Of a DNA stretch of 64,000 nt, positions 45,342-54,252 are shown in pieces. Where the stretch lies: assembly GCF_001854475.1 (NCBI RefSeq), contig NZ_MNAN01000035.1, forward strand, positions 450,176-514,175, read 5' to 3'. A program made the translations under genes and the position numbers. This DNA comes from Pseudoalteromonas byunsanensis. GTDB lineage: Bacteria > Pseudomonadota > Gammaproteobacteria > Enterobacterales > Alteromonadaceae. The first letter of the stretch is position 1; each line of letters starts with the position of its first letter. Under the pieces are notes generated by a model. That model ran no database searches. It was given only the letters and a program-made list of their open reading frames with translations, and had not been told where the DNA came from.

Positions 45342-47279
45342 TTAACGGTTTAAGCGGTTTTCTATCAGCTCTTCAACGACACTTGGATCGGCCAAAGTTG
45401 ATGTATCCCCAAGCTGCTGATATTCATTGGCTGCAATCTTACGCAAAATACGGCGCATAATTTTGCCTGAGCGAGTTTTTGGTAAGTTTGGTGACCATTG
45501 GATCATATCAGGTGACGCAATTGGGCTTAGCTCTTTTCTAACCCAATTACGCACATCTTTAGTCAACTCTTCTGTCACTACCACCCCTTCATTCGGAGTA
45601 ATATAGACATAAATGCCTTGGCCCTTAATGTCATGCGGATAACCCACCACGGCGGCCTCAGCAACTGACTCATGTGCAACCAAAGCACTTTCAATTTCAG
45701 CAGTTCCTAAACGGTGGCCAGAAACATTGAGCACATCATCTACTCGACCTGTGATCCAATAATAACCATCTTCATCGCGACGACAACCATCGCCTGTGAA
45801 ATAAACTCCTGGATAAGCCGAAAAATAGGTTTGTTCAAAACGCTCATGATCACCATAGACTGTGCGAGCTTGTGACGGCCAGCTATCTAGTATCACAAGA
45901 TTGCCCTCTGCCGCACCTGGTAACTCATTCCCCTGCGCATCAAATAAGGCAGGTGCAACACCAAAGAAAGGTCTGGTTGCAGAGCCCGGTTTCATATCCG
46001 TTGCGCCTGGCAATGGAGTGATCATGATTCCGCCTGTTTCTGTCTGCCACCAAGTATCTACAATTGGACACTGACTATTACCAATACGCTCATAGTACCA
46101 AGACCACGCTTCAGGATTAATTGGCTCACCCACTGAACCGAGCACCCTTAAACTGGTGCGATTAGAAGAAGCTGTCGGCTCATCACCCTTAGCCATTAAC
46201 GCACGTATTGCTGTTGGAGCGGTATAAAGAATAGTTACATTGTGCTTATCAACGACCTCACCAATACGACCAGCATTAGGGTACGTAGGTATGCCTTCAA
46301 AAAGCACTTGGGTACAACCATTTGCCAACGGCCCATAAGCAATATAGCTGTGCCCTGTGATCCAACCAACATCGGCACTACACCAATACACATCATCTTC
46401 ACGTAAATCAAAAACATATTCATGTGTCATAGACGCATAGACCAAGTAGCCACCTGTAGTGTGTACGACTCCTTTTGGCTGACCAGTCGACCCTGAGGTA
46501 TACAAAATAAATAGTGGGTCTTCCGCATTCATAGGAGTTGGCGGACAAATTGGTTCAACATCTGCAACTAGATCATGCCACCAAACATCATGTGATTGCC
46601 AAGCAACTTCTCCACCGGTTAACTGGTGTACGATCACATGCTCAATACTGACATCTGGCTGTGAGAGCGCTTCATCAACATTTGCTTTAAGTGGCACACA
46701 ATTACCACCACGGCGACCTTCGTCTGAGGTGATCACTACCTTTGCACCGGAGTCTTTGATACGATCTGCAATAGCTGATGGAGAAAAACCACCAAATACG
46801 ACTGAATGAATTGCCCCGATACGTGCACAAGCTTGCATCGCATAAACTGCTTGAGGGGTCATCGGCATGTAGATAGCAACTCGGTCTCCCTTACTCACCC
46901 CCAGTTTCTTCATACCGTTGGCCAGCTTTGCTACTTCATCATGAAGCTGTTGATAAGTAATTTGCTCACTTTGAGCTGGGTTATCCCCTTCCCAGATCAG
47001 TGCCACTTTATCGGCTTTGGTTTTTAAGTGGCGATCAATACAATTATAAGATGCGTTTAGCTGTCCGTCTTCAAACCACTTTATGCTAATGTGCCCTTTA
47101 TCAAAGGAACAATTTTTCACTTTCGTATACGGCTTTGACCATTCAAGGCGTTGCCCATGTTCAGCCCAAAATCCTTGCGGATCCTCAATTGACTGCTTGT
47201 ACAGCGTGTTATATTTATCGTTATCAATGAGTGCGTTGTTCTTGAAAGCTTCTAGAACCGGATAAATGCTCTGTGACAT
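45342..47279 (-). CDS. acs: Acetyl-coenzyme A synthetase
   Basis: Converts acetate, ATP and CoA to acetyl-CoA. 645 residues from ATG 47279 (GGAG 6 nt upstream). The ANL-superfamily P-loop is YTSGSTGQPKG, the hinge region YYWITGRVDDVLNVSGHR, and the acetylatable lysine is in PKTRSGKIMRR near the C-terminus. It is divergent from the DcaP-like porin, with two candidate CrbR sites between them. Confidence 0.97.
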   Translation of the reverse strand: MSQSIYPVLEAFKNNALIDNDKYNTLYKQSIEDPQGFWAEHGQRLEWSKPYTKVKNCSFDKGHISIKWFEDGQLNASYNCIDRHLKTKADKVALIWEGDNPAQSEQITYQQLHDEVAKLANGMKKLGVSKGDRVAIYMPMTPQAVYAMQACARIGAIHSVVFGGFSPSAIADRIKDSGAKVVITSDEGRRGGNCVPLKANVDEALSQPDVSIEHVIVHQLTGGEVAWQSHDVWWHDLVADVEPICPPTPMNAEDPLFILYTSGSTGQPKGVVHTTGGYLVYASMTHEYVFDLREDDVYWCSADVGWITGHSYIAYGPLANGCTQVLFEGIPTYPNAGRIGEVVDKHNVTILYTAPTAIRALMAKGDEPTASSNRTSLRVLGSVGEPINPEAWSWYYERIGNSQCPIVDTWWQTETGGIMITPLPGATDMKPGSATRPFFGVAPALFDAQGNELPGAAEGNLVILDSWPSQARTVYGDHERFEQTYFSAYPGVYFTGDGCRRDEDGYYWITGRVDDVLNVSGHRLGTAEIESALVAHESVAEAAVVGYPHDIKGQGIYVYITPNEGVVVTEELTKDVRNWVRKELSPIASPDMIQWSPNLPKTRSGKIMRRILRKIAANEYQQLGDTSTLADPSVVEELIENRLNR

Positions 47280-47354
47280 AGTCATCTCCATTTTAATTTA
47301 CTTGCCGCTAGGCTTTGTCCAAGGATCACTCAGCCAAGGTCATGAAAGTATTAG

Positions 47355-47366
47355 ACCTTAGTTGTA
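47355..47366 (+). promoter_or_regulatory. Candidate CrbR-type operator, acs promoter
   Basis: ACCTTAGTTGTA, 76 bp before the acs start, in the same orientation relative to its gene as the copy before the symporter operon. GTAG and CTAC half-sites follow in both. Confidence 0.5.
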
Positions 47367-47539
47367 GATATTAACTACTCTAACTTGCGACATGAAATTA
47401 TCTCAAGCATTTTGAGTTTATATACTTATCCCTTTAAGTTTGTAGTCAATTATATAAAAAATATTTATATCAATATCTTACGTATTTATTTTTATCGCCT
47501 TTGTGTTACTTATGGTGCTTTTCGCACAGAATCTGTAAC

Positions 47540-47551
47540 ACCTTAGTCGTA
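47540..47551 (+). promoter_or_regulatory. Candidate CrbR-type operator, DcaP-like porin promoter
   Basis: ACCTTAGTCGTA, 112 bp before the porin start. It is identical to the symporter copy but in the opposite orientation relative to its gene. Confidence 0.45.
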
Positions 47552-47662
47552 TAGACCAATAGGTAATTGAGTAATTACCACCCTTCATCAAAAGTGGATA
47601 TCGACGTTTTTTACCAAGCGACAAAAATCAGAGCGATAAGTCGCTTCACAGGAACTACGATT

Positions 47663-48826
47663 ATGACAACACCACATTGCACCAAAAAAACAATCATTGC
47701 GCTCGGTACTCTAAGCGTACTAAGCATGCCAGTAATGGCCACCGCCATCGATCAAACTGAAGTGAAGTACGGTGGTTATGTAAAACTCGACGCTATCTGG
47801 AGTGACTTCTCTGATGGCTCGCTAAGTGGCGACAGCTTAGGGCGAGACTTTTACGTACCAGGAACAACCCCCATTTCTTCTAGCACCTCGTCCGGTGCGG
47901 TTTTTGATATGCATGCTCGTCAATCACGATTCAATCTGGCAACGAATACCAAATTGGACGATGGCAGCGAGATCAAAACCAAGATTGAGCTGGATTTTAT
48001 TGCTTCTACAGGCGGGAATGAGCGCGTCACAAACTCATACTCGCCAAGATTAAGACAAGCCTTTGTAACGTATAAAGGATGGCTGTTTGGACAAGCATGG
48101 AGTAACTTTCAAAACGTTTCCGCATTACCTGAAACATTAGACTTTATTGGTCCGGCAGAAGGTACCGTATTCGTACGCCAAGCCATGGTAAAATACAGCA
48201 CTGGGAATTGGTCATTTTCTGCAGAAAATCCAGAAAGTACAGTAACGACCGCAGACAGCGGACGCGTAGAGACAGACGACGCAAGCATGCCTGATTTTAC
48301 AGCTCGCTACACTTATAACGCGGATTGGGGACACTTTGTTGTTGCAGCTTTAGCACGACAATTAACCTATAAAGAGGGTAATGCCGATGAAACAGAAACC
48401 TCATTCGGAGTGAGTGCTTCAGCACGAGTAAACTTTGGTAAAAACAATCTTAAGTTCATGTTGACCCAAGGCCAAGGGTTAGGTAGGTATGTAGGTTTAA
48501 ACGTGGCTAACGGCGCTGTTTTTAATGGCAATAACTTACAGACAATTGATTCAACTTCAGGCTTTGTTAGTTATCAACACCATTGGAATGATCAGTTTCG
48601 CTCGACATTCTTATACTCTTTCTTCTTTGCTGATAACGATGAAAACCTATTTGCCATTACAGGCAACCCAACCAAGTCAACGCAAAGCTACAGTGCCAAC
48701 TTGTTATACTCACCAGCTAAACAACTCACATTTGGTATTGAATACAAAGTCGCAACTCGAGATACCGAAGCGAATATAGATGGCGACCTTAATCGCTTAC
48801 AACTCTCGGCCAAATATGTGTTTTAG
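47663..48826 (+). CDS. DcaP-like outer-membrane porin
   Basis: 387 residues from ATG 47663 (CAGGAA upstream). A signal peptide ends near residue 27 (PVMATA). The mature chain begins with VKYGGYVKLDAIWSDFS, then FDMHARQSRFNLAT and TKIELDFIAS, typical of DcaP-family trimeric barrels that take up organic acids. It ends in phenylalanine (AKYVF). Sharing a promoter region with acs suggests a role in carboxylate entry, which is inference. Confidence 0.85.
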   Translation: MTTPHCTKKTIIALGTLSVLSMPVMATAIDQTEVKYGGYVKLDAIWSDFSDGSLSGDSLGRDFYVPGTTPISSSTSSGAVFDMHARQSRFNLATNTKLDDGSEIKTKIELDFIASTGGNERVTNSYSPRLRQAFVTYKGWLFGQAWSNFQNVSALPETLDFIGPAEGTVFVRQAMVKYSTGNWSFSAENPESTVTTADSGRVETDDASMPDFTARYTYNADWGHFVVAALARQLTYKEGNADETETSFGVSASARVNFGKNNLKFMLTQGQGLGRYVGLNVANGAVFNGNNLQTIDSTSGFVSYQHHWNDQFRSTFLYSFFFADNDENLFAITGNPTKSTQSYSANLLYSPAKQLTFGIEYKVATRDTEANIDGDLNRLQLSAKYVF

Positions 48827-48896
48827 TCAAAAACACTCACATAAGTATACTCTCTACTGAATTGGGTTTTAATCATGAGACTCAGCCTCCAGCTAT

Positions 48897-48920
48897 AAAA
48901 AAGCCCAGCAATGCTGGGCT
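48897..48920 (-). terminator. Terminator of recA
   Basis: AGCCCAGC/GCTGGGCT stem, followed by six T on the minus strand. Confidence 0.9.
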
Positions 48921-48940
48921 CTTACGCTTAATTGTTTTGC

Positions 48941-49990
48941 TTATAGCTCAACATCCGTTGCAGCTAAAGCTGGGGTTTCACCTTCTTCAGGCTTGATAGT
49001 AGCCTGTAGTAAAAGCATCTCTCTTAATTTACCCTCGATCTCGTTGGCAATCTCTGGGTTTTCTTTTAAGAACTTAATAGAGTTAGATTTACCCTGACCT
49101 ACTTTACTACCGTTGTAGCTATACCACGCACCCGACTTTTCAACCAGTTTATGTTTCACGCCTAGGTCTATCAATTCACCCTGTTTCGAGATCCCCTCAC
49201 CATACATGATAATAAACTCGGCTTGCTTAAATGGCGGCGCTACTTTGTTTTTAACGATTTTAACGCGGGTTTCGTTACCCACTACTTCATCGCCCTCTTT
49301 AACAGAGCCAATACGGCGAATATCAATACGAACAGAAGCATAAAACTTAAGCGCATTACCACCAGTCGTGGTTTCTGGGTTACCAAACATCACACCAATT
49401 TTCATACGGATTTGGTTGATGAAAATACACAGTGTGTTTGAGCGCTTGATATTTGCGGTTAATTTACGCAATGCCTGTGACATTAAACGAGCTTGCAAAC
49501 CAACGTGAGCATCTCCCATGTCACCTTCAATTTCAGCCTTTGGCGTTAATGCTGCTACGGAGTCAACGATAACCACATCGACAGCACCTGAACGTACTAA
49601 CATATCGCAAATTTCTAGCGCTTGCTCACCCGTATCAGGCTGAGAAACTAAAAGTTCATTAACATTAACACCTAGTTTTTCTGCATAGACTGGATCCAAA
49701 GCATGTTCAGCATCAACGAAGGCACATGTTTTACCTTGCTTTTGTGCTTCTGCGATAACTTGCAGCGTCAAAGTGGTTTTACCTGATGATTCTGGACCAT
49801 AAATCTCAACAACACGGCCTGTTGGTAGACCACCTATACCCAACGCAATATCAATACCCAATGAACCTGTAGAAATTGATTCAATGTCCAATGCTTGGCT
49901 GTCACCCAATTTCATGATTGAACCTTTACCAAACTGACGTTCAATTTGTGATAATGCTGCGTCGAGCGCTTTTTGTTTGTTATCGTTCAT
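48941..49990 (-). CDS. recA: Recombinase RecA
   Basis: Strand-exchange ATPase and LexA coprotease, 349 residues. Walker A GPESSGKT is at 65-72, then the VIVDSVAALTPKAE Walker B region and the L2 loop FINQIRMKIGVMFGNPETTTGG. ATG 49990 follows GGAGAAG; the in-frame TTG at 50002 is not needed. A terminator follows and no recX is next to it, unlike many gammaproteobacteria. Confidence 0.98.
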   Translation of the reverse strand: MNDNKQKALDAALSQIERQFGKGSIMKLGDSQALDIESISTGSLGIDIALGIGGLPTGRVVEIYGPESSGKTTLTLQVIAEAQKQGKTCAFVDAEHALDPVYAEKLGVNVNELLVSQPDTGEQALEICDMLVRSGAVDVVIVDSVAALTPKAEIEGDMGDAHVGLQARLMSQALRKLTANIKRSNTLCIFINQIRMKIGVMFGNPETTTGGNALKFYASVRIDIRRIGSVKEGDEVVGNETRVKIVKNKVAPPFKQAEFIIMYGEGISKQGELIDLGVKHKLVEKSGAWYSYNGSKVGQGKSNSIKFLKENPEIANEIEGKLREMLLLQATIKPEEGETPALAATDVEL

Positions 49991-50019
49991 ATGCTTCTCC
50001 AATCTAGCGTAATGGGCTC

Positions 50020-50047
50020 AGTATACTGTATAGAATCACAGTATCAA
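50020..50047 (-). promoter_or_regulatory. recA promoter with LexA (SOS) box
   Basis: On the minus strand -35 TTGATA (50047-50042), 16 nt, -10 TATACT (50025-50020). The SOS box TACTG-N10-CAGTA occupies 50024-50043 and covers the spacer, so LexA would block polymerase directly. Confidence 0.92.
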
Positions 50048-50055
50048 GTACATTT

Positions 50056-50547
50056 TTACGGTTGAATCAATGAAACCGTATTTTTTAGAGCAAAAGCAAT
50101 TGCTTGCAATCTAACATAACTACGATCTCCCGAGAAAACCTGCTTATAGGTGCTCACCTTTCCTCGCACATTAATTGCAAACCACACAAGTCCAACCGGC
50201 TTATCATCTGAACCGCCGTTGGGCCCAGCTATACCAGAGACTGAGATCGCTATATCCGCGTTGGCCTGCTTTGCCGCGCCAATAGCCATTTCTTGTACAG
50301 TTTGCTCACTAACCGCTCCCGTACTATTTAAGGTTTGCTCATTTACACCCAGCAGTGCATGTTTCGCTTCATTGCTGTAAGTGACAAAACATCTGTCTAC
50401 GTATGCTGAACTACCAGATGTATCGGTCAACGCGTAACTAATACCACCACCCGTACATGATTCAGCGGTAGTGATTGTCAAACGTTTATCCGTTAAAATA
50501 GCCCCCAACTGTGCAGCCAGAGTCTTAATCTCTTGGTTTAGCTCCAT
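50056..50547 (-). CDS. pncC: Nicotinamide-nucleotide amidase (CinA C-terminal domain)
   Basis: Deamidates NMN to NaMN in NAD recycling. 163 residues from ATG 50547 (AGAGG upstream). Motifs are TTAESCTGGGISYALT, with the catalytic Ser and Lys region, then SVSGIAGPNGGSDDKPVG. Stand-alone form without the CinA N-terminal domain. It lies directly upstream of recA on the same strand, and its start is 22 bp from that of the divergent mutS. Confidence 0.93.
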   Translation of the reverse strand: MELNQEIKTLAAQLGAILTDKRLTITTAESCTGGGISYALTDTSGSSAYVDRCFVTYSNEAKHALLGVNEQTLNSTGAVSEQTVQEMAIGAAKQANADIAISVSGIAGPNGGSDDKPVGLVWFAINVRGKVSTYKQVFSGDRSYVRLQAIAFALKNTVSLIQP

Positions 50548-50569
50548 ATTCAACCTCTTAGGTAGATGC

Positions 50570-53146
50570 ATGTCGATAGATTTATATTCAGAACATACTA
50601 TAAAACAACAAACCCCAATGATGCAGCAATATCTCAGGATTAAAGCTGAGCACCAAGATATTTTATTGTTCTATCGTATGGGCGACTTTTATGAACTGTT
50701 CTTCGATGACGCTATTCGTGCCGCACAATTATTAGATATATCACAAACTCATCGTGGCAAAGCATCTGGCGCTCCCATTCCTATGGCTGGCGTGCCCTAT
50801 CATGCAGTGGAAAACTATCTGGCGCGCTTGGTGCAAATGGGTGAATCGGTTGCCATTTGTGAACAGGTCGGTGATCCAGCCACCAGCAAAGGGCCTGTAG
50901 AACGTAAAGTTGTACGCATAGTGACACCAGGTACAGTGACAGATGAAGCATTGCTACAAGAGCGTCAGGACAATCTGCTAGCCGCATTGTGGCAAGACAA
51001 ACAACACCATTATGGTGTCGCGTACCTCGATATTAATTCAGGTCAGTTCAGTATTGTAGAATTAAAAACAGATGAAGCTCTTAGTTCTACACTGCAACGT
51101 TTACAACCTGCTGAGCTGCTCTATCCTGAATCTTTTAAAAACCTACACCTTATAGAACAGTATAAAGGGGCCCGCCGCCGTCCTGACTGGGAGTTTGATT
51201 TAGATACCGCTAAACACTTGTTATGCCAGCAATTCCAAACCAAAGATCTTATAGGTTTTGGTGTCGAACAAGCCCATACAGCTTTGGTTGCAGCAGGCTG
51301 TGTGATGCAATACGTAAAAGATACACAACGAACTGCATTGCCACATATTCGCGCCGTTACCCTAGAAAAAAATGAACATGCTGTAATCTTAGACGCCGCA
51401 ACGCGAAAGAACCTTGAGCTTACACTCAATCTCTCCGGAAACATTGACAACACCTTGGCTCAGATACTGGATAAGACGGCCACCTCTATGGGGTCACGCT
51501 TATTAAAACGTCGCATTCATACACCCATACGTAACCGAAAAGAACTTAATGCTAGGCTAAACGCAATTTCCAGCCTAATTGAAACGCAATTGTGTTTAGA
51601 TACCTATGAAGCGCTTAAGCAAATTGGCGACATTGAACGGGTCGTAGCTCGTTTGGCTCTGTGTAATGCAAGACCACGAGATTTGACAAGACTAAGAAGC
51701 GCCCTGCAAGCTCTTGGGCCATTGCACCAGTTACTACAAGAAAGTGACGATGAACGCATCGCACAAATTTGTGCTCAATCCCCAGCATTACCAAAACTAC
51801 AAGATTTGCTAGAACGCGCCATTATCGATAACCCGCCGATTTTAATTCGTGATGGCGGCGTTATAGCCACAGGTTATAATGCAGAACTAGATGAATGGCG
51901 CTCGTTAAGTCAAGGTGCTACCGATATCTTAGACAAGCTAGAAGAGCGCGAGCGACAGCGCACCGGGATCAGCACACTAAAAATCGGCTACAACAAAGTA
52001 CATGGATTCTATATCGAGATCAGCCGTGCCAACTCTCATTTGGTGCCAGCGGATTATATTCGACGCCAAACGCTAAAAAACAATGAGCGCTATATCATTC
52101 CAGAACTTAAAGAACATGAAGATAAAGTACTGGGTAGTCAAAGCAAAGCATTAGCCTTAGAAAAGCAATTATATGAGCAGCTATTTGAATTTATAGCGCC
52201 TTATCTGGAGCAGCTACAACTTATGGCTGCTGCGCTTGCAGATCTAGATGTGCTCAATACCTTGGCTGAAAGAGCCCAAACGCTTGACTATTGCAAACCA
52301 ACCCTTACTGATGGCAACGAGTTACACATTGAACAAGGACGCCATCCTGTTGTAGAGCAAGTCAGCAAAGACCCATTTATTGCCAACCCGGTACACCTAA
52401 ACAAGCAGCGCAAGATGCTCATTATCACGGGACCAAACATGGGAGGTAAATCAACATATATGCGCCAAACCGCTTTGATTGTTTTGATGGCACATATTGG
52501 AAGCTATGTTCCAGCAAGCTCAGCGAGTATTGGACAAGTTGATAGGATCTTCACACGTATTGGAGCCAGTGACGACCTTGCTTCAGGGCGTTCAACATTC
52601 ATGGTAGAGATGACCGAAACCGCAACTATTCTCAATAATGCTACTGAGCAATCGCTGGTGTTGATGGATGAAATTGGTCGCGGCACAAGTACCTATGACG
52701 GTTTATCATTAGCGTACGCGACTGCTGACTATCTCGCTCGCCAACTCGGAGCTAAGACGCTGTTTGCAACGCATTATTTTGAACTAACGGAATTGGCCCA
52801 ACAACAGCCAGGACTGGTAAATGTTCATTTAGACGCAGTGGAACATAACGACACTATTGCATTTAAACACACTGTCATGGAAGGCGCAGCCAGCAAGAGC
52901 TTTGGCCTGCAGGTTGCCGGGTTAGCAGGTGTGCCAAAGCCTGTTTTGCAACTAGCAAAACAAAAACTAACTCAGTTAGAAAATCATCAAAGTGTAGTTG
53001 AGCCTATGCCAACTCAGCATTCATTTGCTTTACCTGAACCGACGCCTTCAAAAGTTGAGCTTGCATTGCGCGATATTGACCCCGATGAGTTAAGTCCCAG
53101 AGAAGCGCATGCGCTGCTTTATAAGCTAAAGCAATCGCTTGTCTAA
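50570..53146 (+). CDS. mutS: DNA mismatch repair protein MutS
   Basis: 858 residues. The mismatch-wedge motif is GDFYELF near residue 40 (Phe and Glu contact the mispair). The connector, lever and clamp domains are followed by the ATPase with Walker A GPNMGGKSTYMRQ, VLMDEIGRGTSTYDG and ATHYFELTEL. ATG 50570 aligns with known MutS starts; the frame extends further upstream only through the divergent pncC. It is convergent with rpoS. Confidence 0.97.
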   Translation: MSIDLYSEHTIKQQTPMMQQYLRIKAEHQDILLFYRMGDFYELFFDDAIRAAQLLDISQTHRGKASGAPIPMAGVPYHAVENYLARLVQMGESVAICEQVGDPATSKGPVERKVVRIVTPGTVTDEALLQERQDNLLAALWQDKQHHYGVAYLDINSGQFSIVELKTDEALSSTLQRLQPAELLYPESFKNLHLIEQYKGARRRPDWEFDLDTAKHLLCQQFQTKDLIGFGVEQAHTALVAAGCVMQYVKDTQRTALPHIRAVTLEKNEHAVILDAATRKNLELTLNLSGNIDNTLAQILDKTATSMGSRLLKRRIHTPIRNRKELNARLNAISSLIETQLCLDTYEALKQIGDIERVVARLALCNARPRDLTRLRSALQALGPLHQLLQESDDERIAQICAQSPALPKLQDLLERAIIDNPPILIRDGGVIATGYNAELDEWRSLSQGATDILDKLEERERQRTGISTLKIGYNKVHGFYIEISRANSHLVPADYIRRQTLKNNERYIIPELKEHEDKVLGSQSKALALEKQLYEQLFEFIAPYLEQLQLMAAALADLDVLNTLAERAQTLDYCKPTLTDGNELHIEQGRHPVVEQVSKDPFIANPVHLNKQRKMLIITGPNMGGKSTYMRQTALIVLMAHIGSYVPASSASIGQVDRIFTRIGASDDLASGRSTFMVEMTETATILNNATEQSLVLMDEIGRGTSTYDGLSLAYATADYLARQLGAKTLFATHYFELTELAQQQPGLVNVHLDAVEHNDTIAFKHTVMEGAASKSFGLQVAGLAGVPKPVLQLAKQKLTQLENHQSVVEPMPTQHSFALPEPTPSKVELALRDIDPDELSPREAHALLYKLKQSLV

Positions 53147-53164
53147 CACCTTGTCTAGATAAAC

Positions 53165-53193
53165 AAAAAACCACCAATAAAGGTGGTTTTTTT
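53165..53193. terminator. Bidirectional terminator between mutS and rpoS
   Basis: AAAAACCACC (53166-53175) pairs with GGTGGTTTTT (53182-53191); A- and T-runs serve both strands. Confidence 0.92.
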
Positions 53194-53215
53194 GCAACTA
53201 CTACTAAAGATCGAT

Positions 53216-54199
53216 TTATAACTGTTCGAATAAGCTGTCTGTGCTTAAGCCTTCATGTTGCAAAATGTCTTTTAGGCGTCTTAATGCTTCAACCTGTATC
53301 TGACGCACACGTTCACGAGTTAGACCGATTTCCCTACCAACATCTTCCAAAGTAGAAGGCTCATAGCCCAAAAGACCAAATCGTCTTGCCAGTACTTCTC
53401 GTTGTTTGGGGTTCAATTCACCTAACCAGTCGATGATATGATTGTTAATATCGTTGCTTTGTACCTCACTTTCTGGGCCGTGACCCTTTTCATCCGCGAT
53501 AATATCTAACAGCGCCTTGTCATTATCGCCACCAATTGGTGTATCTACAGAGGTGATTTTTTCGTTTAAGCGCAGCATTTTAGTCACATCTTCTACTGGG
53601 CGATCTAAACACTGTGCAATTTCCTCAGCGGTTGGCTCATGGTCAAGCTTCTGAGTTAACTCCCTTGCTGTACGCAAGTACACATTCAATTCTTTTACCA
53701 CGTGGATAGGTAAGCGAATTGTCCGCGTCTGGTTCATGATGGCACGTTCTATGGTTTGTCTAATCCACCAAGTTGCATAGGTTGAAAAACGAAACCCGCG
53801 CTCAGGATCAAACTTTTCCACAGCCCTGATTAAACCAAGATTACCTTCTTCAATCAGATCGAGTAACGCTAAACCTCGATTGTTATAGCGACGTGATATC
53901 TTTACAACTAAACGTAAGTTACTCTCAATCATGCGCTTACGTGAAGCTTCACAACCTTTGAGCGCTTTACGTGCGTAATAAACCTCTTCTTCCGCACTTA
54001 GCAACGGTGAAAAACCAATCTCTCCGAGATAAAGCTGAGTTGCATCTAGGTTTTTGACGTTTTCATCTTTGGCGAAGATGTCATCATCATCATCAATGTC
54101 TTCCAACAATTCGGCTTTTGAGCTATCCACATCAAGCTCGTCGAGCTTTTCATCAAAATCGTCCGTTTTTTTGGTTTTAACATTTGCAGTTTGAGCCAT
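53216..54199 (-). CDS. rpoS: RNA polymerase sigma factor RpoS
   Basis: Stationary-phase and general-stress sigma factor, 327 residues. An acidic N-terminus (ELLEDIDDDDDIF) precedes region 1.2 (DATQLYLGEIGFSPLLSAEEE), region 2 (DLIEEGNLGLIRAVEKFD, FSTYATWWIRQTIERA), region 3 and region 4 with TLEDVGREIGLTRERVRQIQ. ATG 54199 has GGGAGG 6 nt upstream; ATG 54205 is too close to it. The main promoter in relatives lies inside nlpD. Confidence 0.97.
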   Translation of the reverse strand: MAQTANVKTKKTDDFDEKLDELDVDSSKAELLEDIDDDDDIFAKDENVKNLDATQLYLGEIGFSPLLSAEEEVYYARKALKGCEASRKRMIESNLRLVVKISRRYNNRGLALLDLIEEGNLGLIRAVEKFDPERGFRFSTYATWWIRQTIERAIMNQTRTIRLPIHVVKELNVYLRTARELTQKLDHEPTAEEIAQCLDRPVEDVTKMLRLNEKITSVDTPIGGDNDKALLDIIADEKGHGPESEVQSNDINNHIIDWLGELNPKQREVLARRFGLLGYEPSTLEDVGREIGLTRERVRQIQVEALRRLKDILQHEGLSTDSLFEQL

Positions 54200-54252
54200 A
54201 CGCATCCTCCCAAGTGAATGAATAGTGACGCTTTAACTCTCTAGTGACGCCA

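Larger units (their letters stand above)
47280..47662. other. Divergent promoter region of acs and DcaP-like porin
   Basis: 383 bp, AT-rich, without a gene. An open frame upstream of the porin start (from 47567) encodes a prefix before the signal peptide and is not believed. The region holds two copies of the ACCTTAGTYGTA motif. I saw no clear CRP site. Confidence 0.6.
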
